64,000 nt of DNA from Nereida sp965655635 (GCF_965655635.1 NZ_CBFHHE010000004.1:51376-115375), one strand, 5' to 3'; numbered from the stretch's first letter, positions 1 through 8,711 are shown. Program-made: numbers and translations. The notes: generated from the letters alone by a model not told the origin.

Positions 1-3
1 CAC

Positions 4-21
4 TTTCCGCGTGAGCGGAAA
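4..21 (-). terminator. Hairpin downstream of soxD
   Basis: A perfect 7-bp inverted repeat (TTTCCGC, loop GTGA, GCGGAAA) lies just after the soxD stop codon. It could end or protect the 3' end of the sox transcript. No clear T-run follows on the minus strand before the window ends, so calling it a terminator is inference. Confidence 0.4.
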
Positions 22-78
22 ATGTAGAGACCGTCAGCCCAACACATAATCCTATTCTAGAAAGATCCAAAAGCATGA

Positions 79-1401
79 TTATTCGCCAAATGTTCGCAAG
101 TATTCGATAACTGCCTGCTGGTCAGATGCTTTCTTCAGGCCGGGAAAAGCCATCTTCGTACCCTTCATATACGATTTTGGTTTTTCCAAAAAACCGGCCA
201 AGGCTTCATCATCCCAAACCAAACCATCCTCAAGCGCTGCTGTAAACACCTTTGAATATTTGAAGCCGTCGACCGACCCCATGGTCCGACCAACAATGCC
301 GTTCAAATGCGGGCCAGAACCATTCTTTGCTCCCTCTCCAACCCCATGGCATGCTCGGCATTTCTTAAATACTTTTTTGCCATCATCAATCAACTGTGCT
401 TCCTGATCCTCTGCGGACACCTCTTCAACAATCGCCTTTGTGGCGGCAGGTGCTTTTGGCGCAACAGTGGCTGCAGGGATAAATGCTGGGCCAGTGGCCG
501 TGAATGACGGCAGACCATCAATCGTGGCATTGTTCATGACCGAATTGGAACCACCTTCTGGCGGTGTCTCAACCAAGAAGACAGACCGCATCGTGACTTC
601 GACTTCTTCTTTACAGTTTTTCATGCATGGTTCAGTGCGCCAAGCCGCGTACTCAGTTTCAGCGCGGTCATCCAAAACAAAACCGTCTTCGTTGTGCATT
701 TCGAAGTCAGCAAAATTTTCTTGTGATAGCACAAAATCGTCATCAACCATGTCATTGGAATAAAGAATATAAGCAACGATCGCGTACGTTTCATCCGCAG
801 TCAGAGTCCCTGCTGCACCGAACGGCATTGAGCGATTGATGTAGTCCCACACAGTAGAAAGATGAGGCCAGTAGGAGCCTACTGTTTTGATTGGGTCCTC
901 ATCTGCCAGCGTGTCAAAACCTCCCGCCAGCACCGGCCAATTGTCAACACCTTCAGCGAAGTCACCGTGACAGGCGGCACATTGATCCGCAAAGACCTCT
1001 TCACCTGTGAACACATCGCCAGATCCCACGGGTAACCCGCGTCCATCTGGTAGGACATCCACGTCCCATGCTGCGATTTCCTCGGACAGCGCTAAACGAC
1101 CAATTTGATATGTGTCGGCTTTGAGCGGTGCAGGCTCTGCAACGGAGCCAACCTGGGAGGCAGCTGCTGCCAGATTAGTTTCGACAGTTGTCAAACGATC
1201 TTGAAGAGCTTGGACAACTTCATTCTGTGCATCGCTTGCATTCTGTGCCGCTGATGTCCGAGCGTTGGCTTGATCAAGCTGAATTTCGAGGGACTCGATA
1301 GTGCTCTTGTTGTAATCACGCCCCGCTAGTCCAAATGCGAGCCCAAGTGCTAATGCTGTGCCACTGGCTGCCGGCAGGAAGATATTAAGAAACTTCGACA
1401 T
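79..1401 (-). CDS. soxD: SoxD, di-haem cytochrome c subunit of sulfane dehydrogenase
   Basis: SoxD is the electron-accepting partner of SoxC in the periplasmic Sox multienzyme system, which oxidises the outer sulfur bound to SoxY. The 440-residue protein has an N-terminal hydrophobic segment (about 8-27), a helical Gln/Ala-rich stretch (about 35-82) that looks like a coiled coil, and two c-type haem sites: CAACH at 141-145 and CRACH at 348-352. Met417 in a GTKMAF context is a good axial ligand for the second haem. The alanine- and proline-rich linker around 305-325 separates the two cytochrome domains. The ATG overlaps the end of soxC by 17 nt, so the two are translationally coupled. Length and two-haem layout match Paracoccus-type SoxD. 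Confidence 0.93.
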   Translation of the reverse strand: MSKFLNIFLPAASGTALALGLAFGLAGRDYNKSTIESLEIQLDQANARTSAAQNASDAQNEVVQALQDRLTTVETNLAAAASQVGSVAEPAPLKADTYQIGRLALSEEIAAWDVDVLPDGRGLPVGSGDVFTGEEVFADQCAACHGDFAEGVDNWPVLAGGFDTLADEDPIKTVGSYWPHLSTVWDYINRSMPFGAAGTLTADETYAIVAYILYSNDMVDDDFVLSQENFADFEMHNEDGFVLDDRAETEYAAWRTEPCMKNCKEEVEVTMRSVFLVETPPEGGSNSVMNNATIDGLPSFTATGPAFIPAATVAPKAPAATKAIVEEVSAEDQEAQLIDDGKKVFKKCRACHGVGEGAKNGSGPHLNGIVGRTMGSVDGFKYSKVFTAALEDGLVWDDEALAGFLEKPKSYMKGTKMAFPGLKKASDQQAVIEYLRTFGE

Positions 1402-2647
1402 TCTCGGCTTTCCCTTCTACGTCTACGTACCAAGTTTGGATACAGTTGTTGTGATACACAGCGTTCTCGCCACGTTGTTCTCTCAGTTGTTCTTTAGTTG
1501 GTTGAACGTAGCCGGTGTCATCCATAGCTCGTGCTTGCAAAAGCATCGGCGTACCGTCCCACTCTGTATCTAAGTAGAACCGCGTCAGCGCTTTTGTGTC
1601 ACCCTGCTTGCCAAGCCGCGCAGTTTCCCAAGTAATACCGCCATCTTTGGACACGTCTACGCGCGTGATCTGACCGTGACCTGACCAAGCCAGACCGGAA
1701 ATAACCATCGGCCCTGCACCATGTGTAACGGGCATTTGCGGGCTCGGAGATGTAATGACAGACTTTGCGTCCATGACCCACGTCCACTTGCGTGCTACGC
1801 CATCCTCGTAAACGTCGGTATATTTTGATGTTTCTTCGCGGCTCTCAACTGCGCGATCAGTGATTTCAATACGGCGCAACCACTTAACCCAAAGGTTACC
1901 CTCCCAACCAGGTACTACCAAACGCACTGGATATCCGTGCTCCATCCGCAAGGCTTCACCGTTTGCTTTGAAAGCTACCAAAACGTCATCCAGCGCTTTT
2001 TCCATAGGTATGGAGCGTCCGTTCGATGATGCATCGGCGCCTTCAACATAAACCCATTTATCCAAAGAGATGTCAGCTCCCGCTTCTTTTAGAAGCGTCC
2101 GCAAAGGAACACCGGTGTATTCCATGTTGTGGATCATCCCATGTGTAAATTGTACGCCGTTCAGCTGCGCACCGGCCCACTCCATACCCGTGTTGGCAGC
2201 ACATTCACAGAAATACACATGGTTTTCGCGTGGCAACCGCTCAAGATCTTCATAGGTAAACACCAAAGGCCGATCCACAAGACCATTGATCATCAAGCGG
2301 TAGTCATCTTTGTGAAGTTCAATCGCGCCTGAGTGATGGCGTTCAAACGCACACCCTTGGGGTGTGATTGTGCCTTCAAGCGCATGAATTGGGGTGAAAT
2401 TGATAGACGAAATAGGTGAGGCTGTCAGCCATTCAACATTGCGACGAATAACGTCGGACTCGAAGCTAATCGGAAGGCCGTAAGGTGTCTCATCTACCCC
2501 CGCGCCCAGATATGAGGCCCAGTCCTGCAGCTCGGTAATGGCTGGATCAGGTGTTTGGGCACTAACAGTACCAGCAGCTGTGCCTGCTGCTACTGCAGCA
2601 CTTCCTCGCAAGAAGGCGCGACGGGAGGTTTTAGACATCTCATCCAT
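1385..2647 (-). CDS. soxC: SoxC, molybdenum subunit of sulfane dehydrogenase
   Basis: SoxC is a sulfite-oxidase-family molybdoprotein that, with SoxD, oxidises SoxY-bound sulfane sulfur in the periplasm and yields six of the eight electrons from thiosulfate. The 420-residue protein starts with a Tat signal (SRRAFLR at about 8-14, followed by an Ala-rich h-region ending near residue 30). The molybdenum-ligating cysteine is probably Cys149 in the ECAAN motif. The C-terminal part (about 290-400) is the Mo-co dimerisation domain. A GGAG sequence about 10 nt before the ATG at 2647 supports this start; a second ATG three codons later is possible. It follows soxB by 24 nt in one operon. Confidence 0.94.
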   Translation of the reverse strand: MDEMSKTSRRAFLRGSAAVAAGTAAGTVSAQTPDPAITELQDWASYLGAGVDETPYGLPISFESDVIRRNVEWLTASPISSINFTPIHALEGTITPQGCAFERHHSGAIELHKDDYRLMINGLVDRPLVFTYEDLERLPRENHVYFCECAANTGMEWAGAQLNGVQFTHGMIHNMEYTGVPLRTLLKEAGADISLDKWVYVEGADASSNGRSIPMEKALDDVLVAFKANGEALRMEHGYPVRLVVPGWEGNLWVKWLRRIEITDRAVESREETSKYTDVYEDGVARKWTWVMDAKSVITSPSPQMPVTHGAGPMVISGLAWSGHGQITRVDVSKDGGITWETARLGKQGDTKALTRFYLDTEWDGTPMLLQARAMDDTGYVQPTKEQLREQRGENAVYHNNCIQTWYVDVEGKAENVEVS

Positions 2648-2671
2648 TTATTGAGTTCTCCAATTTTCTAT

Positions 2672-4369
2672 TCAAAGGCCAACGACGTCGACGCTGTTGT
2701 TTTCTGACACTGTTACAGTACCGAGCTTGCGGATATGGTTCTCGACCACATCCCAGATTTGGGGTCCTTCGGTTCCCTCGTTCACGCTAGCCCAACCGGC
2801 AACAACGTAAGAATGAGACGGATCAATACGCTCGCCGGTAGCGAGTAATGTCATTTCGGAAATGCGCTCACCCTGGGGCTTGCTAACGTCAATCCGGTAA
2901 CCGAGGCCACCGGTACGCACCATATCGCCACCCTGTTGATAATAAGGGTCCGGATTAAAGATGTTGTCGGCGACGTCTTCCAAAATCACTTTTAGAAATT
3001 CACCTGTCATTTCACTACGATACGCCTGACCGTAAGACATCGAAGTGACGCCAAACAAATCTTCGCGCGTGATATCCTGACCAGGCACAAGCGATGGCCC
3101 CCACCGCACGCCCGGACTTAGCGCAATCTGCGCATCACGTTCGCTGAGCAATGCGTCACAAATCAAATCATCCCAAGTTCCATTGAAGTTCCCACGACGA
3201 TACAAAAGGCTATCAGTACGTCCTAAAACTTCAGTCAGCTCAGGCAAATAGGGAGCGCGCTCGGCATCAATGATCGCAGCCACTTCAGCATCTGGGGCAA
3301 TTACATCAGAAAAAATTGGTATCAGTTTGGTGCGGTACCCCATCATCCGGCCATCTCGAATATCAAGATCGACACGGCTCACAAACTTACCATTAGAGCC
3401 TGATGGCAATACGATCGTACCACCAACGACTACAGGTTCAGGTAGCGCATCATGTGTGTGACCAGATAGAATAACGTCGATGCCAGGAACTACGCTGGCC
3501 ATCTTCTTGTCCACATCAAAACCGTTGTGGCTTAGAACAACAACGCATTCCGCACCTTCGGCGCGTACCTTCTCAACCATCTTCGCCATGTTTTCATCGC
3601 GAATACCAAACGAGAACTCTGGGAACATCCAGCCTGGATTGGCAATTGGCATGTATGGGAATGCTTGACCGATTACAGCAATCTTCGTTCCACCACGCTC
3701 AAAAATTTTATAGGGTGGAAACAGATTAGATGGCTCGTCCCATTCAGAATCAAAGATGTTCTGCCCGAGCGCCGCAAAAGGAAGACTTTCGACAAGCTCG
3801 GTCACGCGCTCAGTGCCCAAAGTAAATTCCCAGTGGAACGTCATCGCGTCAGGCTCTAGCGCGTTCATGACATTCACCATGTCTTGCGCCTGTGTCATGT
3901 GCGTTGTGTAGGAGCCGTGCCAAGTATCGCCACCGTCCAACAAGATAGCATCGGGACGATCAGCACGAATAGCTTTCACAACCGTCGCCACACGGTCCAA
4001 GCCGCCAACACGTCCGTACCCTTGTGCCAGAGACGAAAAATCGCCTGAACTCAGGGCATAGTGGCTGGGACTGCCGTCCTCGATGCCGTACATTCTACGG
4101 AAATCAGCACCTGTGACGTGCGGAACCGCACCGGCATTGGCCCCAACCCCGATATTCACCGAAGGCTCGCGAAAATAGATTGGTTTCAGTTGTCCATGAA
4201 TATCTGTGATGTGGATGAGTGAAACGTTCCCGTAGGTATCAAACTCGAGTAGCTGATCCTGACTGAGCCGCTGTTGGGCAGCCAAACGTGCCCAGTTCCC
4301 AAAGCCAGAGCCACCAACGATGGCTGAGGCCGCCATACCAACTTGCAAAAAATCTCGACGTGAAATCAT
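2672..4369 (-). CDS. soxB: SoxB, thiosulfohydrolase
   Basis: SoxB is the dinuclear manganese hydrolase that releases sulfate from SoxY-bound thiosulfate. The 565-residue protein begins with a Tat signal (SRRDFLQ at 3-9). It has the 5'-nucleotidase-superfamily metallophosphatase motifs DIHGQ (about 56), GGDTWH (about 145) and SGHTHD (about 300), followed by the C-terminal nucleotidase domain. The TWHGSY segment is characteristic of SoxB within the family. It is preceded by a 231-bp non-coding stretch where many sox operons carry soxA, and soxC follows. Confidence 0.95.
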   Translation of the reverse strand: MISRRDFLQVGMAASAIVGGSGFGNWARLAAQQRLSQDQLLEFDTYGNVSLIHITDIHGQLKPIYFREPSVNIGVGANAGAVPHVTGADFRRMYGIEDGSPSHYALSSGDFSSLAQGYGRVGGLDRVATVVKAIRADRPDAILLDGGDTWHGSYTTHMTQAQDMVNVMNALEPDAMTFHWEFTLGTERVTELVESLPFAALGQNIFDSEWDEPSNLFPPYKIFERGGTKIAVIGQAFPYMPIANPGWMFPEFSFGIRDENMAKMVEKVRAEGAECVVVLSHNGFDVDKKMASVVPGIDVILSGHTHDALPEPVVVGGTIVLPSGSNGKFVSRVDLDIRDGRMMGYRTKLIPIFSDVIAPDAEVAAIIDAERAPYLPELTEVLGRTDSLLYRRGNFNGTWDDLICDALLSERDAQIALSPGVRWGPSLVPGQDITREDLFGVTSMSYGQAYRSEMTGEFLKVILEDVADNIFNPDPYYQQGGDMVRTGGLGYRIDVSKPQGERISEMTLLATGERIDPSHSYVVAGWASVNEGTEGPQIWDVVENHIRKLGTVTVSENNSVDVVGL

Positions 4370-4600
4370 TCGATGAATTCTTTCTATAAGCTATATGAAT
4401 ATTGGAATGTCATTTCGTGCACATTTCCATATTCAGGGTTGGTTGCGGATCAATTGGAGCAATTGGCTAAAGCGGTTTCGGAAGACCGTCTGGTTTTACC
4501 GGCTGGTCTTAAAAACAAATGTGAGAACCAAAGGTGTCGCGGCCTTAAACCGTAACTAAGTGCTGAAAATTAATTCAGGCACCCTCTGGCGCAAATCTCA
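4370..4600. other. Non-coding gap between soxZ and soxB where soxA is usual
   Basis: This 231-bp stretch has no gene I can support. Rhodobacteraceae sox operons normally run soxX-Y-Z-A-B-C-D, so soxA would be expected here. No haem motif (CxxCH) is visible on the coding strand. An imperfect hairpin (GACCGTCTGG / CCGGCTGGTC, about 4485-4509) lies in the middle. A 60-codon open frame on the plus strand (4373-4555) resembles nothing I know and lacks a convincing ribosome-binding site. Confidence 0.6.
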
Positions 4601-4930
4601 CTAAGAAACGCTGACCTTCTTTTTCGCCTCATAGATATCGCCATCGTCGTCGTACCATTTGAAAGTGAACTCACCACTTTCTGGGACAATCGCTTCAAAC
4701 TGAAAATACGGGTTCGTAGAAATGGCCGGCTCAAGTGCGACATCAATCACATTTTCGCCGTTAAATTCGGCCGTAAAGCGGTTGATAATCGACCTCGGAA
4801 TAAGGTTACCGTCATCATCCTTACGCTGACCGCTTTCCATTTTGTGGCTGATCAGTGTCTTGATTGTAATTGCCTCACCAGCTTCAGCTGTTTTGGGTAC
4901 TTTCACCCGTGGTTTCACACCAGATGCCAT
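4601..4930 (-). CDS. soxZ: SoxZ, sulfur carrier complex subunit
   Basis: SoxZ pairs with SoxY to form the periplasmic carrier on which sulfur intermediates are held. The protein has 109 residues, the usual size, with an immunoglobulin-like all-beta fold and no signal peptide. It is expected to be co-exported with SoxY. The start at 4930 is chosen because an AGGAG lies just upstream and the sequence then begins MASGVKPRVKVP, the usual SoxZ N-terminus; the longer open frame to 5005 has no support. soxY ends 62 nt upstream. Confidence 0.95.
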   Translation of the reverse strand: MASGVKPRVKVPKTAEAGEAITIKTLISHKMESGQRKDDDGNLIPRSIINRFTAEFNGENVIDVALEPAISTNPYFQFEAIVPESGEFTFKWYDDDGDIYEAKKKVSVS

Positions 4931-4992
4931 ATTGTATCTCCTAGGTATATTGTCAGCACCGCTGACAGTATGAATATTTGAAGTGCAGCTAA

Positions 4993-5430
4993 TTAGCCGC
5001 CACAACCACCGATGGTCACTTTGACATTTGCCTTAGCCATCTGGAATGAACCGTCTTCCATCTCTGCAACAGCCACGACGTTCTGCGTTGTGGATAGTCG
5101 GATTCGTGTAGACGCTGTGCGCGACGCACTCAGCGCACCAAACTTGAAGGTGGCAACGCTTGGAGTTGGGTTCCCATCAGCGAACAAAGTGATCGCAACA
5201 GCACCCGGAGCATCTATTTCTACGGGAACAGTGTTGCCATTCTCAGCAATTTCAGGGGCCGTTATGGAAATGCCACCTTCGACAGCACCTGCGCCGCCTG
5301 TAAGAGCTGCAATTGCATCATCTGTCAGGCTTGCAAGGGCCGGCGTACCTACAACAGCGGTCATCGCCAATGCGCAACCACCCAAAGAAAGGATCGAGCG
5401 CCTGTTAAACTGTCTAGTATGGGTAGTCAT
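4993..5430 (-). CDS. soxY: SoxY, sulfur-binding carrier protein
   Basis: SoxY carries thiosulfate and its oxidation intermediates covalently on a C-terminal cysteine. The 145-residue precursor has a Tat signal (NRRSILSLGG at about 9-18) and ends in the diagnostic swinging-arm motif GGCGG, with the reactive Cys143. It is the first gene of the soxYZBCD run. Upstream is a 533-bp gap instead of soxX. Confidence 0.96.
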   Translation of the reverse strand: MTTHTRQFNRRSILSLGGCALAMTAVVGTPALASLTDDAIAALTGGAGAVEGGISITAPEIAENGNTVPVEIDAPGAVAITLFADGNPTPSVATFKFGALSASRTASTRIRLSTTQNVVAVAEMEDGSFQMAKANVKVTIGGCGG

Positions 5431-5963
5431 GTCGGTAGGTTTCCCTTCCTGTAGTTAAAAAGTGAGAGACGGTGAATTCGCAACAGCGCGCTTGATCAAA
5501 GAGGCGTTGGGCGGGTGTTACAACCGGATGCCTTCTATGGCCAGTGGAGATACAAACAGTCGATGACGCATATTGCAGCATTATTAGTCGCCCCTCCCAA
5601 GCCGATTCAGTTGCCGATTTATGGTATGCTAATGGACACCAACACATTCACGCAACAACAAATTCAATTAAAAGAATTGTTATATTTGTTAGCAGGTGCA
5701 GAAAAATAAGTAATATTTTGCGCATAATGCCAATCTGGAAAGGCCAAACAGACTACTGGACTATACAACACTTAGCCACAATGCCGCAGCGCAGCAGTCA
5801 GCTGTAAGGATATAAATCGGGTAAAATGAGCTTCAAAAGCCCCAGTCCAAAGTCATTCAGCAATCGCGTAGGTTGGCTTACAGGGCCGCAAACCATCTTA
5901 CATGTAATAAGCCAGGCAGCCAAAACTCCGACGTTTTTGTTACACGCATTCACCCTACGCTCA
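5431..5963. other. 533-bp non-coding region between soxV and soxY
   Basis: I see no gene on either strand here. soxW and soxX usually lie between soxV and soxY, and no CxxCH haem motif in the soxY direction remains to suggest a decayed soxX. The part near 5640-5740 is AT-rich and holds a short inverted repeat (AATTC at 5661-5665, GAATT at 5674-5678). The region presumably contains the promoter of soxYZBCD, but I cannot place it. Confidence 0.6.
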
Positions 5964-6704
5964 CTAGCCGAGCGTGCTAAACCAGGGCACATAATCGAGC
6001 ATCATTTGCGCAATAGCCCCAATCTGATCGGTCCCCACAAGAATTCCGAATGTAATCAGGCATAAACCAGTGACCTTTTCGACTACCCCAAGATATGCCC
6101 TAAACCGCAAGATCCATGATGTGAACTGATCCACAAATAGCGATACGAGAACAAATGGCATGGTCATGCCCGCTCCGTAAACAAATAATAACCATGCTCC
6201 CTCTGCAGCAGTATCTTGCGCGGCAGCCGTAAATAAAATTGCGGCAAGGACTGGCCCCACACATGGGGTCCAACCAAAAGCAAATGCCAACCCCACAACA
6301 TAAGCGCCTACAAATCTTGAAGGATCAATCAAACGGGTTTCAATTCTGACCTGGCGGTGGAACGCAGCGATTTGAACGGTACCCAAAAAATGCAGACCCA
6401 TTACAATTAATAGGCACGAAGCCACCAATCGAATTACATCAAACCAATCTTGCACCAGCACACCCAGAGTGCTGGCACTCGCCCCCAAAGCGACAAATAC
6501 TGTAATGATACCAAGACCGAAAAAGATAGAAGAAGTTACTGCCCGCGCCCGTCCAGAGATAATCGTGTTCTCGCTGGCTTGAGCTTCGTTAAGACGTGAG
6601 CCGGCAAAATAACTCACATAAAATGGCACTATCGGCAAAACGCAGGGGGACAAAAAAGACAAAAGGCCCGCTGTAAGGGCGCCAACTGTAGTCACCTCGA
6701 ACAT
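5964..6704 (-). CDS. soxV: SoxV, CcdA-family membrane thiol-disulfide transporter
   Basis: SoxV moves reducing equivalents across the inner membrane to periplasmic thioredoxins that keep the Sox carrier reduced. The 246-residue protein is a six-helix CcdA/DsbD-type membrane protein. Its two redox cysteines are Cys21 in SPCVLP and Cys148 in TPCVGP, each in the expected proline-flanked context. The start at 6704 is chosen because a GGAG sits 7 nt upstream and the protein then begins in the first membrane helix. It is divergent from soxS. The position beside soxS and soxR supports the Sox role over cytochrome c maturation. Confidence 0.88.
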   Translation of the reverse strand: MFEVTTVGALTAGLLSFLSPCVLPIVPFYVSYFAGSRLNEAQASENTIISGRARAVTSSIFFGLGIITVFVALGASASTLGVLVQDWFDVIRLVASCLLIVMGLHFLGTVQIAAFHRQVRIETRLIDPSRFVGAYVVGLAFAFGWTPCVGPVLAAILFTAAAQDTAAEGAWLLFVYGAGMTMPFVLVSLFVDQFTSWILRFRAYLGVVEKVTGLCLITFGILVGTDQIGAIAQMMLDYVPWFSTLG

Positions 6705-6787
6705 TTTAACTCCGTCACTCACTTGAGCAATTTGCATAAAGGCATATATTGGAGGCATGAGAGACGTCAACGAAAGGGCGCTCCAGC
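6705..6787. promoter_or_regulatory. Divergent soxV/soxS control region
   Basis: An 83-bp intergenic region separates divergent soxV and soxS. It must hold elements for soxSR and soxV and is the natural target of SoxR. A candidate imperfect inverted element (ATTTGCAT...GGCATATAT, about 6730-6758) is visible. I cannot assign -35/-10 boxes with confidence. Confidence 0.4.
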
Positions 6788-7150
6788 ATGTTCAGAGCGA
6801 TTTTTACAGCGACGTTACTTTGTATTCCCTGCACCGCATTTGCAGAGACATTGTTACTTATGGCTGAGAGGGACGGATGTTATTGGTGTGATCGATGGGA
6901 TGCTGAGATAGCAGAAATTTATCCAAAAACTTCTGAAGGAAAAACTGCTCGCCTTGAACGCTTTGATATCAAAACGGGAGCGCGAGACGTAGAACTTGAG
7001 AAGTCTGTCCGTTTTACACCCACTTTTATTCTTGTTAATGACGGTAAGGAAGTTGGCCGTATCGAAGGCTATCCCGGTGAAGACTTCTTTTGGGCAATGC
7101 TTTCGATGATGCTCAAAGATGCTGATATACCTTTTGAACAAGCGAGTTGA
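6788..7150 (+). CDS. soxS: SoxS, periplasmic thioredoxin-like protein
   Basis: SoxS is a periplasmic thiol-disulfide protein that reactivates SoxY in Paracoccus. The 120-residue precursor has a signal peptide (cleavage about after Ala19) and a thioredoxin fold with the active site CYWC at residues 31-34. The FTPTF segment carries the cis-proline expected of the fold. It ends 5 nt before the soxR start. The acceptor of electrons from SoxV is likely this protein, since soxW is absent. Confidence 0.88.
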   Translation: MFRAIFTATLLCIPCTAFAETLLLMAERDGCYWCDRWDAEIAEIYPKTSEGKTARLERFDIKTGARDVELEKSVRFTPTFILVNDGKEVGRIEGYPGEDFFWAMLSMMLKDADIPFEQAS

Positions 7151-7155
7151 TCCCT

Positions 7156-7539
7156 ATGGATAGTCAAACTGTCACATCCAACATCCGCACTGATGAAGCA
7201 AAGAGTAAACTGCCTGTGTTTGACATAAATATGTGCCCCGAGGACATGGAGAAAATGGTTGCTAACGCCGAACAGGCATCAAGCTTCCTAAAGGCGATCA
7301 GTCACGAAGGTAGATTGATGATTTTGTGTCATCTGGCATTGGGCGAAAGGTCTGTAACAGAGCTTGAAGAGCTTTTATCTGCTCGGCAGGCAAGCGTTTC
7401 ACAACAGCTAACTCGGCTCCGCTTTGAAGGCCTGGTAAAGCCTCGTAGAGATGGCAAGGCTATTTACTATAGCTTGACAGATGACCGCCCTCGGCAAATC
7501 ATAGAAGTAGTATATGATCTGTTTTGCAAAAACAGCTAG
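7156..7539 (+). CDS. soxR: SoxR, ArsR-family sulfur-responsive repressor
   Basis: This is an ArsR-family winged-helix repressor of 127 residues, unrelated to the MerR-type SoxR of E. coli. It resembles the persulfide sensors SqrR and BigR. The recognition helix lies in SARQASVSQQLTRLR (about 76-90) and the wing in RRDGKAIYY. Cys58 (in MILCHLA) and Cys124 (in DLFCKNS) are 66 residues apart, the same spacing as the sensing cysteines of SqrR (41/107) and BigR (42/108), so reactive sulfur probably links them and releases DNA. A third cysteine is at 27. The ATG at 7156 is preferred over the TTG at 7147, which overlaps the soxS stop. Confidence 0.88.
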   Translation: MDSQTVTSNIRTDEAKSKLPVFDINMCPEDMEKMVANAEQASSFLKAISHEGRLMILCHLALGERSVTELEELLSARQASVSQQLTRLRFEGLVKPRRDGKAIYYSLTDDRPRQIIEVVYDLFCKNS

Positions 7540-7562
7540 CCAAACTTCTCGCCCAAGTTTGG
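7540..7562 (+). promoter_or_regulatory. Palindromic hairpin between soxR and the soxT-like gene
   Basis: A perfect 8-bp inverted repeat (CCAAACTT, 7-nt loop, AAGTTTGG) starts immediately after the soxR stop codon and ends 2 nt before a GGGAGG ribosome-binding site. It could modulate translation of the downstream transporter, act as a weak attenuator, or be a DNA operator. No T-run follows, so it is not a classic terminator. Confidence 0.5.
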
Positions 7563-7575
7563 TCGGGAGGATTAG

Positions 7576-8631
7576 ATGTCTATGGAAGTTCTTGGAGAAG
7601 CAAACACAATAGCTTTGATAGGCCTACTGGGCGGAATAGCCCTTGGGTTAGCCGCAAGGCTGGGCCGCTTTTGCACTTTAGGTGCAATTGAGGATTATCT
7701 CTATGGAGCTGACCCCAGGCGTATGGGAATGTGGGGTGTCTCTGTTGGAGTAGCAATTATCGGAACACAGGTGTTGTTAGGTGCCGCTTTTGTCGAAGGC
7801 AGCTACGTCGCATATCTATCACGCGCCTGGAACCCGCTCAGCACAGTCATAGGTGGGCTGCTTTTTGGATACGGCATGGCCCTGACGGGCAACTGCGGCT
7901 ATGGAGCGCTCGCACGACTAGGTGGTGGTGACCTACGGGCATTTGTCATTGTGCTGGTTATGGGGCTTTCCGCATATTTCGTCATGTCAGGTCCTCTCGC
8001 CCATTTGCGAGTAATGTTGTTTCCCGTGGTACAAAGCTCAGACACAAGCCAAGGGTTGGCCCAGTTGTTGAATGGTTTTGGCGTAGAACCTTGGGTGGTT
8101 GGTATCGTAGCAGGGACGGTTATTGTTCTAGCATCGCTTCGAACTGCACGAGGCAAACCTTTTCAAAGCTACGCGTTATGGGGAGTGCTCGTGGGCCTTG
8201 CCATCACATCCGGCTGGGTGGGCACACATTGGGTGGCGACAGTCGGCTTTGACGGCGAACCTATCCGCACACATACTTTTGCGGCACCCGTTGGAGATAC
8301 AATCTTCTATAGCATGACAGCATCCGGAAATACTGTTTCGTTTAGCGTAGGTTCCGTCATGGGCGTCATTATTGGAGCCGCATTTGGTTCAATGTTCAAA
8401 AAGCAATTCCGCTGGGAGGCGTGCGAAGATCCGCGAGAGCTGAAACGACAGATTTTTGGAGCCGCGCTAATGGGTGTCGGCGCAATATTGGCGGTAGGGT
8501 GTAGCGTGGGTCAGGGTATCGCTGCGTTTTCAGTCTTAGCATACAGTGCACCGGTTACACTTATCGCAATCTTTTGTGGCGCGGCATTTGGTCTGAGGCA
8601 ACTAATCACAGGCTTTAAAGTCGCTCTCTAG
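7576..8631 (+). CDS. YeeE/YedE-family sulfur-compound transporter (SoxT-like)
   Basis: This 351-residue polytopic membrane protein belongs to the YeeE/YedE (DUF395) family, which imports thiosulfate or related sulfur species and is called SoxT in sox clusters. It shows the family's repeated Cys-Gly motifs: RFCTLGAIED (about 34), GNCGYGALARL (about 106) and VGCSVGQGIAA (about 309). Several hydrophobic helices are evident throughout. A strong GGGAGG lies just before the ATG. Its place behind soxS-soxR suggests co-expression, and possibly delivery of an inducing sulfur compound to the cytoplasmic sensor SoxR. Confidence 0.82.
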   Translation: MSMEVLGEANTIALIGLLGGIALGLAARLGRFCTLGAIEDYLYGADPRRMGMWGVSVGVAIIGTQVLLGAAFVEGSYVAYLSRAWNPLSTVIGGLLFGYGMALTGNCGYGALARLGGGDLRAFVIVLVMGLSAYFVMSGPLAHLRVMLFPVVQSSDTSQGLAQLLNGFGVEPWVVGIVAGTVIVLASLRTARGKPFQSYALWGVLVGLAITSGWVGTHWVATVGFDGEPIRTHTFAAPVGDTIFYSMTASGNTVSFSVGSVMGVIIGAAFGSMFKKQFRWEACEDPRELKRQIFGAALMGVGAILAVGCSVGQGIAAFSVLAYSAPVTLIAIFCGAAFGLRQLITGFKVAL

Positions 8632-8711
8632 GCGCTTCCATTTTTCTTCACAACTACTTCAAACCTGCGGCTAGCGCCTAACACGCACAACAAAACTATC
8701 GCCGCGCAAAT

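Noticed and set aside
4373..4555. A 60-codon plus-strand frame between soxB and soxZ
   Set aside because: No good ribosome-binding site and no similarity that I can recognise.
5012..5458. A 148-codon open frame antisense to soxY
   Set aside because: SoxY with its Tat signal and GGCGG end is unambiguous.
5414..5992. Short open frames in the soxV-soxY gap as remnants of soxX or soxW
   Set aside because: No haem motif, thioredoxin motif or signal peptide could be found in them.
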